Positions 36,336-46,896 of a stretch of DNA of 64,000 bases are shown here, in pieces (position 1 is the stretch's first letter; the number at the start of each line of letters is the position of its first letter). Below the pieces are notes generated by a model. The model saw nothing but the letters and a program-made list of their open reading frames with translations. It ran no database searches and was not told the origin of the DNA. The stretch spans positions 248,001 to 312,000 of the forward strand of contig NZ_BSSV01000001.1 in assembly GCF_030161435.1 (NCBI RefSeq), in the 5' to 3' direction. This DNA is from Thalassotalea loyana. Lineage in GTDB: Bacteria > Pseudomonadota > Gammaproteobacteria > Enterobacterales > Alteromonadaceae. The translations under genes were made by a program, and so were the position numbers.

Positions 36336-37163
36336 ATGATAGGACCTGGACCTATAGCTAAGATGACCGCTTTACTCGGTAAAGAGGGTGACGTTCAATA
36401 CAAACTGCCTATTGGTGATGAGTCGTTACCGTTAAATGATGTTATCGGCAGACAACTCACGCTAACTTTTCATGACAAGATCACCTGTAGCCATTGTGGT
36501 AAAAAGACCAAAAAGAGTTATTCACAAGGCTTTTGTTTTCCATGCATGCAAAAATTAGCAAAATGCGACATGTGTATTATGAAGCCGGAAACTTGCCATT
36601 TTGATCAAGGGACATGTAGAGAGCCAGAGTGGGGTGAGGCAAATTGCATGATTAAGCATTATGTTTATCTTGCGAATACTTCTGGCTTGAAGGTAGGTAT
36701 TACCCGTCATACTCAAATACCTACACGTTGGATTGATCAAGGTGCTACACAAGCGTTACCAATTTTCGCCGTTAATACGCGATTACAATCTGGCTTAGTT
36801 GAAGTTGAATTGGCAAAGCATATTGCCGATAAAACAAACTGGCGCGCTATGCTCAAAGGGTCAGGCGAAACTGTTGACTTAAAGGCGAAGGCGAAAGAGT
36901 TGTTGCCGTTAATAAACGAAGCTATTACTGAACTGCGAGCTAAGTTCGGTGATGACGCCATCGAAATCCTTGATGAAAACGTGGTAGATTTATCGTTTCC
37001 AGTCACGGAATACCTGACAAAAATAAGTTCATTTAATTTTGATAAAACACCTCAGGTTTCAGGGGTATTAAAGGGAATAAAAGGTCAGTATTTGATCTTT
37101 GAAAATGGCGTTATTAATATGCGGAAATTTACTTCTTATCACGTTAGTGCAGAAGTCGATTGA
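36336..37163 (+). CDS. DUF2797 family zinc-finger protein
   Basis: 275-residue protein of DUF2797. The N-terminal third has a cysteine-rich zinc-binding region (CSHCGKKTK, FCFPCMQK, CDMCIMKPETC). The middle has a GIY-YIG-like segment YVYLANTSGLKVGITR. The C-terminal part is all-beta and helical without motifs that I recognise. Function unknown; a nucleic-acid role is suggested by the fold. The start is taken at ATG 36336, with no strong ribosome binding site; the next in-frame ATG at 36363 would lose only nine residues. Confidence 0.8.
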   Translation: MIGPGPIAKMTALLGKEGDVQYKLPIGDESLPLNDVIGRQLTLTFHDKITCSHCGKKTKKSYSQGFCFPCMQKLAKCDMCIMKPETCHFDQGTCREPEWGEANCMIKHYVYLANTSGLKVGITRHTQIPTRWIDQGATQALPIFAVNTRLQSGLVEVELAKHIADKTNWRAMLKGSGETVDLKAKAKELLPLINEAITELRAKFGDDAIEILDENVVDLSFPVTEYLTKISSFNFDKTPQVSGVLKGIKGQYLIFENGVINMRKFTSYHVSAEVD

Positions 37164-37264
37164 AGACTCATTGATTATAGCTATACTTAAATTTGTTGGT
37201 GAATCAACTCCTTGTTTTATCTTTAGCGGATGAAACGCATATATGAATGTTTGAGGTAATATTA

Positions 37265-38107
37265 ATGGATGCAAAGGCATATGCGGAACAAGCAAGTGAA
37301 ATCTTTGTGTTGTCAGATTCGTTTATCAGAATAAAAGATCTAATAGATGATGAAGCATCGACGATAGATGATATTGCTGACGTCATATTACTTGATCCTG
37401 CGTTATCAGCGACCGTTCTAAAGTTAGCTAACAGTTCCTTTTTCAACTATCCCGGAAAGATCGACACAATTTCAAAAGCCGTGCTGGTGTTAGGCATTAC
37501 TGAAGTCTATAACTTGGTGATCGCGCACTTTACAGCAAAAGCATTTGAATCGATTTCTGCGGATGCAGAATACTTGACGCAATTTTGGGAAAAAAGTGTT
37601 GATTGTGCATTAATTATCAAACAACTAGCATTGCAGCTCAACGTACCACGTGGCGAACGTTTGTTTATTCTTGGCTTATTGCATAACTTGGGTGAGCTTG
37701 TGGTGAAACAGATTTCGCCTGATAAAGTTGCCGATATTTATGAAGATCTTGAAATTTATCCTTGGTTACGTGAGCAGGAAACGTTAGGTTTTACGTTTGG
37801 CGAATGTACTGCTCATTTACTGCAATGCTGGCGCTTGCCAATCAGTCTTGTTGAACCGATAAAGCAGCAAGACAATCAAAGCGGCGATTACAGCATTAAC
37901 GATGTTAACCTCCTATATGTTGCAAAGCGTGTGATGGCAAAGAACACCTTTTTTCCTAAAATGTTCTACCAAGAAGTCGTCAATGAAGAACTGTATGAAG
38001 GTATGGGTCTAGATAAAAAAGCGTTTGATGATGCGCTGAAAGTCTGTGATCTTGAGCGCTTTGACGTTCTTGCTATTTTAAATCCAGGTGCAGCAATGAT
38101 TTATTAA
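37265..38107 (+). CDS. HDOD domain protein (paralogue 2)
   Basis: 280-residue HDOD-domain protein, clearly paralogous over its length to the gene at 29191 (shared MxAxxYAEQA start, VILLDPALSATVLKLANSS, IDTISKAVLVLG and LFILGLLHNLGELVV). ATG at 37265 has GAGGT at good spacing; the longer frame from 37247 is rejected. The family is linked to signalling. It ends with a strong terminator before the glnK control region. The role of each copy cannot be separated from sequence. Confidence 0.88.
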   Translation: MDAKAYAEQASEIFVLSDSFIRIKDLIDDEASTIDDIADVILLDPALSATVLKLANSSFFNYPGKIDTISKAVLVLGITEVYNLVIAHFTAKAFESISADAEYLTQFWEKSVDCALIIKQLALQLNVPRGERLFILGLLHNLGELVVKQISPDKVADIYEDLEIYPWLREQETLGFTFGECTAHLLQCWRLPISLVEPIKQQDNQSGDYSINDVNLLYVAKRVMAKNTFFPKMFYQEVVNEELYEGMGLDKKAFDDALKVCDLERFDVLAILNPGAAMIY

Positions 38108-38656
<549 letters not shown>

Positions 38657-38673
38657 GAATAAGGGGATAAAAA

Positions 38674-39918
38674 ATGGAAGAGTTAGCAACAGTATCAACA
38701 ACGGTGACGGAACTACGTTTCGCCCTAGATACGTTTTACTTTTTAATTTCGGGCGCATTAGTCATGTGGATGGCTGCAGGTTTCGCAATGCTTGAAGCTG
38801 GTTTAGTGCGTTCAAAAAACACAACTGAAATTTTAACAAAGAATATTTGTTTATATTCTATTGCCTGTGTGATGTTCTTACTTGTTGGTTACAACATCAT
38901 GTACGTAGATAATGCTGAAGGTGGTATTATTCCGAGTCTTGGTGCATTAATCGGCACACAAGCAGCAGATGCTGATCACTCATTAGAATCAGATTTCTTC
39001 TTCCAAGTAGTGTTCGTAGCAACAGCGATGTCTATCGTATCTGGTGCGGTAGCTGAGCGTATGAAGTTATGGGCATTCTTGATTTTCACTGTTGTCTTAA
39101 CTGGTTTTATCTACCCTCTTGAAGGTTACTGGACATGGGGCGGTGGCTTCCTTTCAGAAGCAGGTTTTAGTGACTTCGCTGGTTCTGGTATTGTTCATAT
39201 GGCAGGTGCTGCAGCAGCATTAGCTGGTGTGTTATTACTTGGTGCTCGTAAAGGTAAATACGGTGAAAACGGTCAAGTATTCCCAATTCCTGGTTCAAAC
39301 ATGCCATTAGCAACATTAGGTACATTCATTTTATGGATGGGTTGGTTCGGTTTCAACGGTGGTTCTCAGTTAATGGTATCTGATGCTGAAAACGCGACTG
39401 CTGTTGGTAAAATCTTCCTAAATACAAACGCAGCGGCAGCAGCTGGTGCAGTAGCAGCATTACTATTAAACAAGGTTGTTTGGGGTAAAGCTGACTTAAC
39501 GATGATCTTAAACGGTGCGTTAGCAGGCTTAGTCGCTATTACGGCTGACCCGCTTTCACCATCACCACTGTTTGCTTCTTTAATTGGCGCATTAGCAGGT
39601 GTATTAGTTGTATTCTCAATTGTTGGTTTCGACAAAGTTAAGATTGACGACCCAGTAGGTGCAATCTCTGTTCACGGTGTTGTTGGTTTCTTTGGTGTAA
39701 TGATTGTTCCATTTAGCAACGCTGACGCTAGCTTTGGTAGCCAGTTATACGGTGCATTAGTTATTTTCGGTTGGGTGTTCGTAGCAAGTTTAGTTGTTTG
39801 GACAATCTTAAAGAAAACTATGGGTATCCGTGTAAGTGATGAAGATGAATACAACGGTGTTGATAAGTCAGACTGTGGTATTGAAGCTTACCCTGAGTTT
39901 GTTTCAGTAAACAGCTAA
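38674..39918 (+). CDS. amtB: Ammonium transporter AmtB
   Basis: 414-residue ammonium channel of the Amt family with eleven membrane spans. Family motifs are AAGFAMLEAGLVRSKNT in the first spans and DFAGSGIVHMAGAAAALAG, the family signature. GlnK, encoded 17 bases upstream, is expected to block the pore when nitrogen is plentiful. No cleavable signal peptide is obvious, unlike E. coli AmtB. Ends before a canonical terminator. Confidence 0.96.
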   Translation: MEELATVSTTVTELRFALDTFYFLISGALVMWMAAGFAMLEAGLVRSKNTTEILTKNICLYSIACVMFLLVGYNIMYVDNAEGGIIPSLGALIGTQAADADHSLESDFFFQVVFVATAMSIVSGAVAERMKLWAFLIFTVVLTGFIYPLEGYWTWGGGFLSEAGFSDFAGSGIVHMAGAAAALAGVLLLGARKGKYGENGQVFPIPGSNMPLATLGTFILWMGWFGFNGGSQLMVSDAENATAVGKIFLNTNAAAAAGAVAALLLNKVVWGKADLTMILNGALAGLVAITADPLSPSPLFASLIGALAGVLVVFSIVGFDKVKIDDPVGAISVHGVVGFFGVMIVPFSNADASFGSQLYGALVIFGWVFVASLVVWTILKKTMGIRVSDEDEYNGVDKSDCGIEAYPEFVSVNS

Positions 39919-39936
39919 TACTATTTAGTTTGTGAG

Positions 39937-39962
39937 AAAAAGCGGCTTCGGCCGCTTTTTTT
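39937..39962 (+). terminator. Terminator after amtB
   Basis: AAAAGCGGC-TTCG-GCCGCTTTTTTT: UUCG tetraloop hairpin with T-run. Confidence 0.95.
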
Positions 39963-40127
39963 GTATTTGAACCTAGATTATTTGTGAAATACCAAGCCCG
40001 GAGTCTTGTAAACTTTTTTGATTTCTAGCAATTATCATCCGCTATTATTGCTAAACTATTGGTATTGATAAAATAAAACTGTGTAGAATACCCATTAATA
40101 ATATTGTCTTCATTTTAGGTTTTTAGC

Positions 40128-41048
40128 ATGGCAAGAGAGCAATTTGGAATTTGTGCAGAGCCAAGTTTACATGGCTACTATTTATTATTTAATGTTGTGG
40201 ATGATGACAATAGCTACTTAAGGCAAGCGCTAAGTCGAATGCCTGAATTGTTTGACAATTACGCCGATAGATTTTCAGAATCTAACCTCACTGGTGTGAT
40301 AGCGATTGGATCGAATTATTGGGATGAACTGAGTCCAGAAGCAAGGCCTAGTGAACTAAAACCGTTCCCAAGCATGAATAATGATGACCGCATTGCACCA
40401 TCAACAAGTTTTGATTTGTATATTGAAATTCGCAGTGACCGAGCCGATGTGAACCATATCGTGAGTACTAAAGTTTGTGAGTTGCTTGGTTCTAGTGTAG
40501 AGCTAATTGAACAAGTACGTGGCTTTAGATTTCTTGATGGTCGAGACTTAACTGGGTTTGTTGACGGTACTGAAAATCCGCAAGGATATCACCGACGTGA
40601 AGTCGCGCTAGTGGCAAATGAGCAAGATGAAGCCTTTGCAGGTGGTAGTTACCTTCATATTCAGCGCTATCGTCACAATATGAAACTATGGCAAACCGTT
40701 GACTTGAAAGAACAAGAAGACGTTATTGGCCGAACTAAAATGGACAATATCGAACATACTGGGGAAGAAATTCACCCTTGTGCGCACATTAAACGTGTTA
40801 ACTTGAAAGATGATGAAGGTCAAAGCATAGAAATTTTACGCCAAAGTATGCCTTATGGTGATATGAAGGTTCAGGGGTTGTTCTTTGTCTCATACTGCAA
40901 TAATGCAAGTGCCTTTGAAATGATGTTGGAAAAAATGATTCACAGTGACGGCGAAGGTAATTTCGACCACCTGTTAAAATATACGCAAGCTGAAACGGGT
41001 AGTGCGTTCTTTGCCCCTAGCTTGAACTTTCTCAAATCACTCGCGTAG
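40128..41048 (+). CDS. Dyp-type haem peroxidase (YfeX-like)
   Basis: 306-residue dye-decolourising-type peroxidase. The signature GFVDGTENPQG (catalytic Asp) is at about residues 145-155, and the proximal His is likely in the HTGEEIHPCAHIKR segment. No signal peptide, so cytoplasmic, like YfeX. Proposed roles in the family are haem or peroxide metabolism; the substrate is unknown. Followed after two bases by a small membrane protein gene, suggesting translational coupling. Confidence 0.92.
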   Translation: MAREQFGICAEPSLHGYYLLFNVVDDDNSYLRQALSRMPELFDNYADRFSESNLTGVIAIGSNYWDELSPEARPSELKPFPSMNNDDRIAPSTSFDLYIEIRSDRADVNHIVSTKVCELLGSSVELIEQVRGFRFLDGRDLTGFVDGTENPQGYHRREVALVANEQDEAFAGGSYLHIQRYRHNMKLWQTVDLKEQEDVIGRTKMDNIEHTGEEIHPCAHIKRVNLKDDEGQSIEILRQSMPYGDMKVQGLFFVSYCNNASAFEMMLEKMIHSDGEGNFDHLLKYTQAETGSAFFAPSLNFLKSLA

Positions 41049-41050
41049 TT

Positions 41051-41479
41051 ATGTTGCCCGCCAATTCCAACATTCGAGTGTACTTTAGCGCAACAATTTT
41101 GAGTATTGTTTTTGCGGTTGTTGGCTTTAGTTACAATGCATGGCGGTTAGAGCGCTCTGAAGCCAATACAACAATTAGAACAGCTTCTTTTGAAGTACTA
41201 ACGCAATTGGCTGACTTAGAGCAGACATTGTATATCGCTTTTTATGATAATAATGAAGTACAAGGAAGCCCCAGAAAAGCTTGGGTGAAGGTAGGATTAA
41301 TCGCGGATCTTAGTGTACTAATCTCACCTGAAGTGGAATCCCAAAGCCAGGAGTTAAAAAGTTATTGGGCAGAGAATTGGCAAGGTGCAAGTGACCAACA
41401 AATCGTTGTTGATCAACTTATTTCACATATTGATGGTGTGCGCAGCCAGATCAAAATAACGTTGGCGACACTTGAATAG
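41051..41479 (+). CDS. Unknown small membrane-anchored protein
   Basis: 142-residue protein with one N-terminal membrane span (about 9-28, VYFSATILSIVFAVVGFSY). The remaining part is predicted helical and periplasmic (RTASFEVLTQLADLEQTLYIAF, SQELKSYWAENWQG). No family recognised. It starts two bases after the Dyp peroxidase stop, with no separate ribosome binding site, so it is probably co-translated. Could serve as an accessory to the peroxidase, but this is inference from position only. Confidence 0.65.
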   Translation: MLPANSNIRVYFSATILSIVFAVVGFSYNAWRLERSEANTTIRTASFEVLTQLADLEQTLYIAFYDNNEVQGSPRKAWVKVGLIADLSVLISPEVESQSQELKSYWAENWQGASDQQIVVDQLISHIDGVRSQIKITLATLE

Positions 41480-41504
41480 GCCGCCAATGTTAGATTATTC
41501 CTTT

Positions 41505-41978
41505 CTATGATAGGTTTTTCGAGAATAGCTCTTCAAGCTTGTTAATTGTTGTCGAAATTTCGCTAACATCTGTCGGTGCAATAAAAATTGTATCGTCACC
41601 AGCAATTGTACCTAATACGCCATCACGCTTGCTTAAACTATCCAACAAACGTGCAATTAACTGTGCCGCGCCAGGGCTAGTTCTAATAATTATCATGACA
41701 TTGTTATGTTCTATATCTAATACCAATTGCTTTAATGGGCTTTTAGCGGTTGGTACGCCTAGCTCAGCAGGAAGGCAGTAAACCATTTCCTGGCGGGCGT
41801 TGCGCGTGCGAACAGCACCAAATTTACTCAACATACGCGAGACTTTTGATTGGCTGATATTGTCAAAACCTTGCGCCTTTAACGCGTCAACGATGTCACT
41901 TTGAGAGCCGAACTGTTCTTGTTTTAATAAGTCTTTAAACGCTTGTACTAATGCTTCTTGTTTTTGTTGAACTGTCAT
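41505..41978 (-). CDS. argR: Arginine repressor ArgR
   Basis: Hexameric arginine-responsive repressor of arginine metabolism genes. 157 residues. N-terminal winged HTH with [20 protein letters not shown] and C-terminal arginine-binding domain with [20 protein letters not shown]-type and [13 protein letters not shown] segments. The start ATG at 41978 gives the normal length; a frame from 42011 adds 11 residues. Divergent from mdh, as in E. coli and relatives. I did not find a convincing ARG box in the intergenic region. Confidence 0.95.
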   Translation of the reverse strand: MTVQQKQEALVQAFKDLLKQEQFGSQSDIVDALKAQGFDNISQSKVSRMLSKFGAVRTRNARQEMVYCLPAELGVPTAKSPLKQLVLDIEHNNVMIIIRTSPGAAQLIARLLDSLSKRDGVLGTIAGDDTIFIAPTDVSEISTTINKLEELFSKNLS

Positions 41979-42186
41979 GTTTTTCTTCAATCTTGTGGAG
42001 AGGTATGTCATACCAAAGTCTTATGGGGTATTTAGCCATATTACGTTATCTTTTGCCAGTAAAAGCCATGTTGTAAACAAACAAACGACTTTCATAAGGC
42101 GCAATATTGATTGTTTTTTCGTGGTTTATGCTATATCTTTTGTGCACGAAAATTTTACGTAAATACTCAAATTTTGGAGAGTCCCA

Positions 42187-43122
42187 ATGAAAGTAGCTGT
42201 TTTAGGCGCAGCTGGCGGTATCGGCCAAGCGTTATCTTTACTATTAAAAACTCAATTACCAGCTGGCTCAGACTTAGCGTTATATGACGTTGCTCCTGTA
42301 GTTCCTGGTGTAGCAGTAGATTTAAGCCACATCCCGACGGCTGTTAACGTTAAAGGTTACGGTGCTGACGATTTAGCGCCTGCTTTAGACGGTGCTGACA
42401 TTGTAATTATCCCAGCGGGTATGCCACGTAAGCCTGGTATGGACCGTGCTGACTTATTCAACGTTAATGCTGGTATTGTTAAAACATTAGCTGAAGGCAT
42501 TGTTGCTAACTGTCCTAAAGCGTTAGTTGGTGTTATCACTAACCCAGTAAATGGCACAGTACCAATCGTTGCTGAAGTATTCAAAAAAGCGGGTACGTAC
42601 GAAGCTAACCGTGTATTTGGTGTAACAACGCTTGACGTTATCCGTTCTGAAGCGTTCATCGCTGAATTAAAAGGTGTTGATGTAGCATCAGTTAAAGTAC
42701 CTGTTATCGGTGGTCACTCAGGTACAACAATTTTACCGCTTCTTTCACAAGTTGAAGGTGTAGAGTTCACTGAAGAAGAAGTTGCAGCCCTAACTCCACG
42801 CATTCAAAACGCTGGTACTGAAGTTGTTAATGCGAAAGCTGGCGGTGGTTCAGCGACATTATCAATGGGCGCAGCAGCAGCGCGCTTCACAATGTCTTTA
42901 ATCAAAGGCTTACAAGGTGAAGAAGTTGTTGATTACGCATACGTAGCTGTTGAAAATGGCGATGCAGAATACTTCGCTCACCCAGTACGTTTAGGTAAGA
43001 ATGGCGTTGAAGAAATCTTATCTTACGGTGAGTTAAGTGCTTTTGAACAACAAGCTAAAGAAGATATGCTTGCTACATTAAACAAAGACATCCAAGAAGG
43101 TGTTGATTTCATCAACGGCTAA
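42187..43122 (+). CDS. mdh: Malate dehydrogenase Mdh
   Basis: NAD-dependent malate dehydrogenase of the TCA cycle. 311 residues. Glycine-rich NAD site [14 protein letters not shown] at residues 7-20, substrate arginines in MPRKPGMDR, and the catalytic His in [26 protein letters not shown] precedes the ATG. Codon use is strongly biased, as expected for a highly expressed gene. Divergent from argR and followed by a terminator. Confidence 0.97.
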   Translation: MKVAVLGAAGGIGQALSLLLKTQLPAGSDLALYDVAPVVPGVAVDLSHIPTAVNVKGYGADDLAPALDGADIVIIPAGMPRKPGMDRADLFNVNAGIVKTLAEGIVANCPKALVGVITNPVNGTVPIVAEVFKKAGTYEANRVFGVTTLDVIRSEAFIAELKGVDVASVKVPVIGGHSGTTILPLLSQVEGVEFTEEEVAALTPRIQNAGTEVVNAKAGGGSATLSMGAAAARFTMSLIKGLQGEEVVDYAYVAVENGDAEYFAHPVRLGKNGVEEILSYGELSAFEQQAKEDMLATLNKDIQEGVDFING

Positions 43123-43140
43123 TTGTTTGACCTTTGTCAT

Positions 43141-43165
43141 AAAAGCCGCATTTGCGGCTTTTTTT
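43141..43165 (+). terminator. Terminator after mdh
   Basis: AAAAGCCGCA / TGCGGCTTTT stem with T-run. Confidence 0.93.
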
Positions 43166-43219
43166 ATACCTCAAATTTGACTAAACTGACGCTGTAACAA
43201 AACTGTAATATAAGTGCAA

Positions 43220-43234
43220 TTGAAATAGTTTCAA
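43220..43234. promoter_or_regulatory. 15-bp palindrome upstream of NIT chemoreceptor
   Basis: TTGAAA-TAG-TTTCAA is a perfect inverted repeat about 110 bases before the chemoreceptor ATG. No known factor assigned; no T-run, so not a terminator. Confidence 0.35.
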
Positions 43235-43345
43235 CTGTCTCAGCAACGAATTTTTGCTATAAGTTGATTCATGTACTAATTGTTATATATGCGCTAAACG
43301 GACTTTCCTGCGGGATGATCCAAATGGACTTATATAGAGGTCAAT

Positions 43346-45337
43346 ATGTTAAATGCTATGACGCTCAAGCAAAAGCTCATTTTGCTGGCTATTATCCCAC
43401 TTCTTTCTGTCATCTTATTTTCTTCTACGCTTATTCAAAAGAGCTTCCAAGTTAAAGAAAACTCTAATGCTCTTCAAGTGCTTATGCAGCTTGCAGTTGC
43501 AAATTCTGAGTTGGTTCACGAATTGCAAAAAGAACGGGGCTTAACAGCCGGCTTTTATGGTTCAAACTTTTCAGCAGAATTTCAACAGCGTCTCAATAAA
43601 CAAAGGCAAAGTACCGAACAATTAAAAGCGGCCAAATTACGCAAAAATAGTGATGTAAAGGAACAAGTTGAGCGTCTTGGTTTAGCCTCATTACTGCAAC
43701 AAAATATGGCGCAGTTAAATCAAGTGGATAAGATTCGTCAACAGGTGGATCGCAATCAAATTACACTGGCGCAAGCGTTAGCTTTTTATACAAATTTAAA
43801 TGGCGAGTTATTAAGTGTTATTTCAGCTATTGCTGAAATGGCCGAAAATTCTGAAGTAAAACAACAAGGGCTTGCTTACTTCTATTTTGTTCAAGGTAAA
43901 GAAAGAGCAGGGATTGAACGTGCAGTACTAAGTAGAGCCTTCGCACAGGATTCAATGGATCTTGCATGGTACAAAAAATATAGTGCGTTGGTGCTGCTAC
44001 AAAATACCTATCTGGCTGAATTTGAAAACCTTGCCGATCAAACGTCTTTAAGGTTTTATCAACAGCAGATGAAATCGCCAGCGATTACGACGGTTAATAA
44101 TTATCGTGAAATCGTTGAACAAAAAAATATTTCAGGTGGTTTTAATCAGGAAGCTAGCCAATGGTTCGATGCGTCGACGCAACGGATTAATATTTTAAAG
44201 GATATAGAAAACCATACCGCGACTCATCTACTTGATTTAGCAACTGAGCACGGCAGCAATGCAACCAATGCATTATGGTTTTACGTTGTAACTATGGTAG
44301 TAGTATTAGCACTGTGCTTTTTAATTGCACTGGTCGTGATTAGAAAAATAGATAGTCAAGTTGGGAACTTAGTCGAAACACTTAACTATTGCGCAGATAA
44401 TAATGCGTTAGATAGAACTATTGATATAACGAGTAACGACGAATTTAGTCGCATATCTCGTGGTTTGAATAAGTTACTGACAAGCTTTAATAGTGCGATT
44501 AAGGAACTCGCGACATCGAGTGATTCGTTGGCTACCTCATCGATGCAAAATACAGCAGCAGTTGCACAAACGACACACGCATTGACCTCTCAAAAAGACC
44601 AAACATTGATGGTCGCCTCTGCGGTAGAGGAGATGACTCTGACGATCAATGAAGTTTCAAAGAACATTACTGACACCTCCGATGCTGCGAGAAATGCCGA
44701 AGTTATTGCAAATGAGAGCAATGCAACGGTTAACAAATCAATCGAACAAATCAGCAAAGTGTCGAACGATGTTGAAGAAGTCCATGTGATTATTGCAAGG
44801 CTCAACGAAAGTAGTACAGAAATAACGAATGTGGTCGATGTGATTAAATCAGTTGCAGAGCAAACAAATTTACTAGCATTAAATGCGGCTATAGAAGCTG
44901 CTAGGGCGGGTGAGCAAGGTAGAGGGTTCGCGGTTGTTGCGGATGAAGTTAGAACGCTTGCCCAACGAACTCAAGAGTCGACTAAGCAAATCGAAGATAT
45001 TATTACGCATTTTGCCGCATCGACAAATGATGCATTTAATCTCATTGTTCATTGTAAAGAGGATGCACAATCTAGTGTTGATGCCGCTAGCGAAATGACA
45101 TCAGCGATTGATGCGATAAAAGAGTCAATAACGACTATTTCAATGATGGCTGCTCAAATTGCTAGCTCAGCAGAAGAGCAGGTTAGTGTTGCTCAAGAGA
45201 TAAGTCATAACGTAAATCAAATTAGTACAGCGGCCGACGAATCTGCTGTTGCGGCGCAACAAATCTCTGCAACCAGTCAAAATCAATCTAGTTTGGCGGA
45301 TAATTTAAAGAGCTTATCTGCTAGCTTTGTTGTCTAG
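43346..45337 (+). CDS. Methyl-accepting chemotaxis protein with NIT sensor domain
   Basis: 663-residue chemoreceptor. First membrane span about 11-29; periplasmic NIT (nitrate/nitrite-sensing-type) domain about 45-300 with the hallmark [20 protein letters not shown]; second span about 310-332; HAMP about 333-385; cytoplasmic signalling domain with the conserved tip starting near residue 503 ([20 protein letters not shown]). TAGAGG precedes the ATG. No FliA-type promoter was found upstream. The last 17 bases overlap the convergent STAS-like gene. Confidence 0.93.
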   Translation: MLNAMTLKQKLILLAIIPLLSVILFSSTLIQKSFQVKENSNALQVLMQLAVANSELVHELQKERGLTAGFYGSNFSAEFQQRLNKQRQSTEQLKAAKLRKNSDVKEQVERLGLASLLQQNMAQLNQVDKIRQQVDRNQITLAQALAFYTNLNGELLSVISAIAEMAENSEVKQQGLAYFYFVQGKERAGIERAVLSRAFAQDSMDLAWYKKYSALVLLQNTYLAEFENLADQTSLRFYQQQMKSPAITTVNNYREIVEQKNISGGFNQEASQWFDASTQRINILKDIENHTATHLLDLATEHGSNATNALWFYVVTMVVVLALCFLIALVVIRKIDSQVGNLVETLNYCADNNALDRTIDITSNDEFSRISRGLNKLLTSFNSAIKELATSSDSLATSSMQNTAAVAQTTHALTSQKDQTLMVASAVEEMTLTINEVSKNITDTSDAARNAEVIANESNATVNKSIEQISKVSNDVEEVHVIIARLNESSTEITNVVDVIKSVAEQTNLLALNAAIEAARAGEQGRGFAVVADEVRTLAQRTQESTKQIEDIITHFAASTNDAFNLIVHCKEDAQSSVDAASEMTSAIDAIKESITTISMMAAQIASSAEEQVSVAQEISHNVNQISTAADESAVAAQQISATSQNQSSLADNLKSLSASFVV

Positions 45338-45731
45338 ATTGGTGTTGCTCAAGCTTCTCTTTTAACCAACTAAGAGCAGCGCCTTGGTCGGCAAAGTCAG
45401 CAATCACTTGTTGATTTAACGATGGTGAATGTGCTTTGACAATACCTGTTGTAATTGATGTTTTTACGACAAAAGCTTTTGCAACTAACTTTTGACTATT
45501 TAACCATTGGTTGTGTTGTTCGAGTATTTGAAATGCTTCGGGTGTAGCACCTTCCATTCTCAGATTATTCACTAAAATTGCAAAAGGGGTATTGTTAAAG
45601 TCGTTAATTAACTTTCGTAATCCACCCGTATAATGCAATGCACCACCTTCATTGAAGGACCCTATTGCTGTTGCAATGATGATGTTGCCTTCGACTGCGA
45701 ACTCTACTTCGCCATGTTGTTCGCCAAGCAT
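45321..45731 (-). CDS. Conserved hypothetical protein, possibly STAS-like
   Basis: 136-residue soluble protein. Alternating strands and helices ([54 protein letters not shown]) suggest a STAS/SpoIIAA-like fold, but this is a low-certainty reading. The 3' end overlaps the chemoreceptor stop by 17 bases, tail to tail. ATG at 45731. No known function. Confidence 0.6.
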   Translation of the reverse strand: MLGEQHGEVEFAVEGNIIIATAIGSFNEGGALHYTGGLRKLINDFNNTPFAILVNNLRMEGATPEAFQILEQHNQWLNSQKLVAKAFVVKTSITTGIVKAHSPSLNQQVIADFADQGAALSWLKEKLEQHQSRQQS

Positions 45732-45870
45732 TGATAACTACCTACTTAAATACCTATTCTCATGCCTAAAAAGTAACACACATTAATAGTTTACGTCATT
45801 CCGACGACTTAGACAAAGTGTAAATATATTGTTAATCTTGTATCGCGTTAACTCACTTTAAGGGATTATT

Positions 45871-46821
45871 ATGGCGAAAGCCCTCAACATTATATTAGCG
45901 ATAATTGTTGTAGTTTTAGGTTATAGCAACTATCAACAAGGTCAAAAAATTGAAGAGCTTTACATTAAGAACGCAGAGCTCTCAAAATCAAAAAATAACG
46001 AAGTCTCGTCTCCATCAGAAGCGGCTCAAAATAACACCAGTAAAGAGCTTACCGCCAAACTCTCGCCTCACTCTTCCGTAGCAGAGGATGATGAAGTTCA
46101 AGCGGATGTCGACCCGGCTCAAACTGAACAAGCCGATAATCCTGCTCAATCAGGTACGCCATTAGAAAGCATGGTTAAGTCTGATGAAATGAAAGAAATG
46201 ATGCAATCAGACTTTATGAAGCAGCAGCTTAAGTTTCAAATGAAAAACCAGTTGCCCCCATTATATGAAGATCTGTTTGATGAGCTCCAACTTGATGAAG
46301 AACAACGTCAAGCATTACTCGATTTAATGATTAATGACAAGGTTGAAGAAGCGCAGTATGCGATGGCATTTGCGTATAAGTCTGGTGATGAACTTGATAA
46401 GTTAGAAGAATATCAATCAAGTGATGAGTACAACGAACAACTTGAAGATTTATTAGGCTCAGATGGTGTCGGTGCGTTGGATGAATATGAAAAAACGTTA
46501 CCCATACGTCAGGAAATGATGATGTTTAATGCGCAAGTTGCACCAGACTTAGCGTTGTCGAAAGAGCAGGTTTCAATGATGATTGATTCTGTGAGCCAAG
46601 TAAGAAAACCTGAAAGCTTTGACGATAGTAAGAATATGATGGCGTTGATCAAAGATGGCAATATGGAAGAGGTGCGAGCTATGTTGAAACAAAAGCAGGA
46701 TGCAGCACTTGAACAATCAGCTAATATTTTGACTGAGCAACAGCAAGCGAGTTATCAAAATTATTTGAATCAACAATTGGAAATGCAAATTGTTGGTCTG
46801 AAAATGATGTCTAAGATGTAG
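45871..46821 (+). CDS. Unknown membrane-anchored coiled-coil protein
   Basis: 316 residues. One N-terminal span (about 4-21, LNIILAIIVVVLGYSNY) followed by a low-complexity Ser/Glu/Gln region (about 35-95). The long helical, Met-, Gln- and Glu-rich periplasmic domain contains several LDEEQRQALLDLM-type segments. No family recognised. AAGGGATTATT precedes the ATG. The periplasmic helical repeats suggest a binding or scaffold role only. Convergent with ispB, sharing a terminator. Confidence 0.7.
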   Translation: MAKALNIILAIIVVVLGYSNYQQGQKIEELYIKNAELSKSKNNEVSSPSEAAQNNTSKELTAKLSPHSSVAEDDEVQADVDPAQTEQADNPAQSGTPLESMVKSDEMKEMMQSDFMKQQLKFQMKNQLPPLYEDLFDELQLDEEQRQALLDLMINDKVEEAQYAMAFAYKSGDELDKLEEYQSSDEYNEQLEDLLGSDGVGALDEYEKTLPIRQEMMMFNAQVAPDLALSKEQVSMMIDSVSQVRKPESFDDSKNMMALIKDGNMEEVRAMLKQKQDAALEQSANILTEQQQASYQNYLNQQLEMQIVGLKMMSKM

Positions 46822-46845
46822 TTTGTCTGACGCTAATTACAAACC

Positions 46846-46875
46846 AAAAGGGGTATGAATCATCATACCCCTTTT
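46846..46875. terminator. Bidirectional terminator between unknown gene and ispB
   Basis: AAAAGGGGTATGA / TCATACCCCTTTT stem with ATCA loop; A- and T-tracts on either side serve both convergent genes. Confidence 0.93.
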
Positions 46876-46896
46876 TGCGTTGTTATTGTTACGTTT

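Noticed and set aside
41979-42186. ARG boxes between argR and mdh
   Set aside because: No pair of sites close to the ArgR consensus could be read; only weak AT-rich half-sites.
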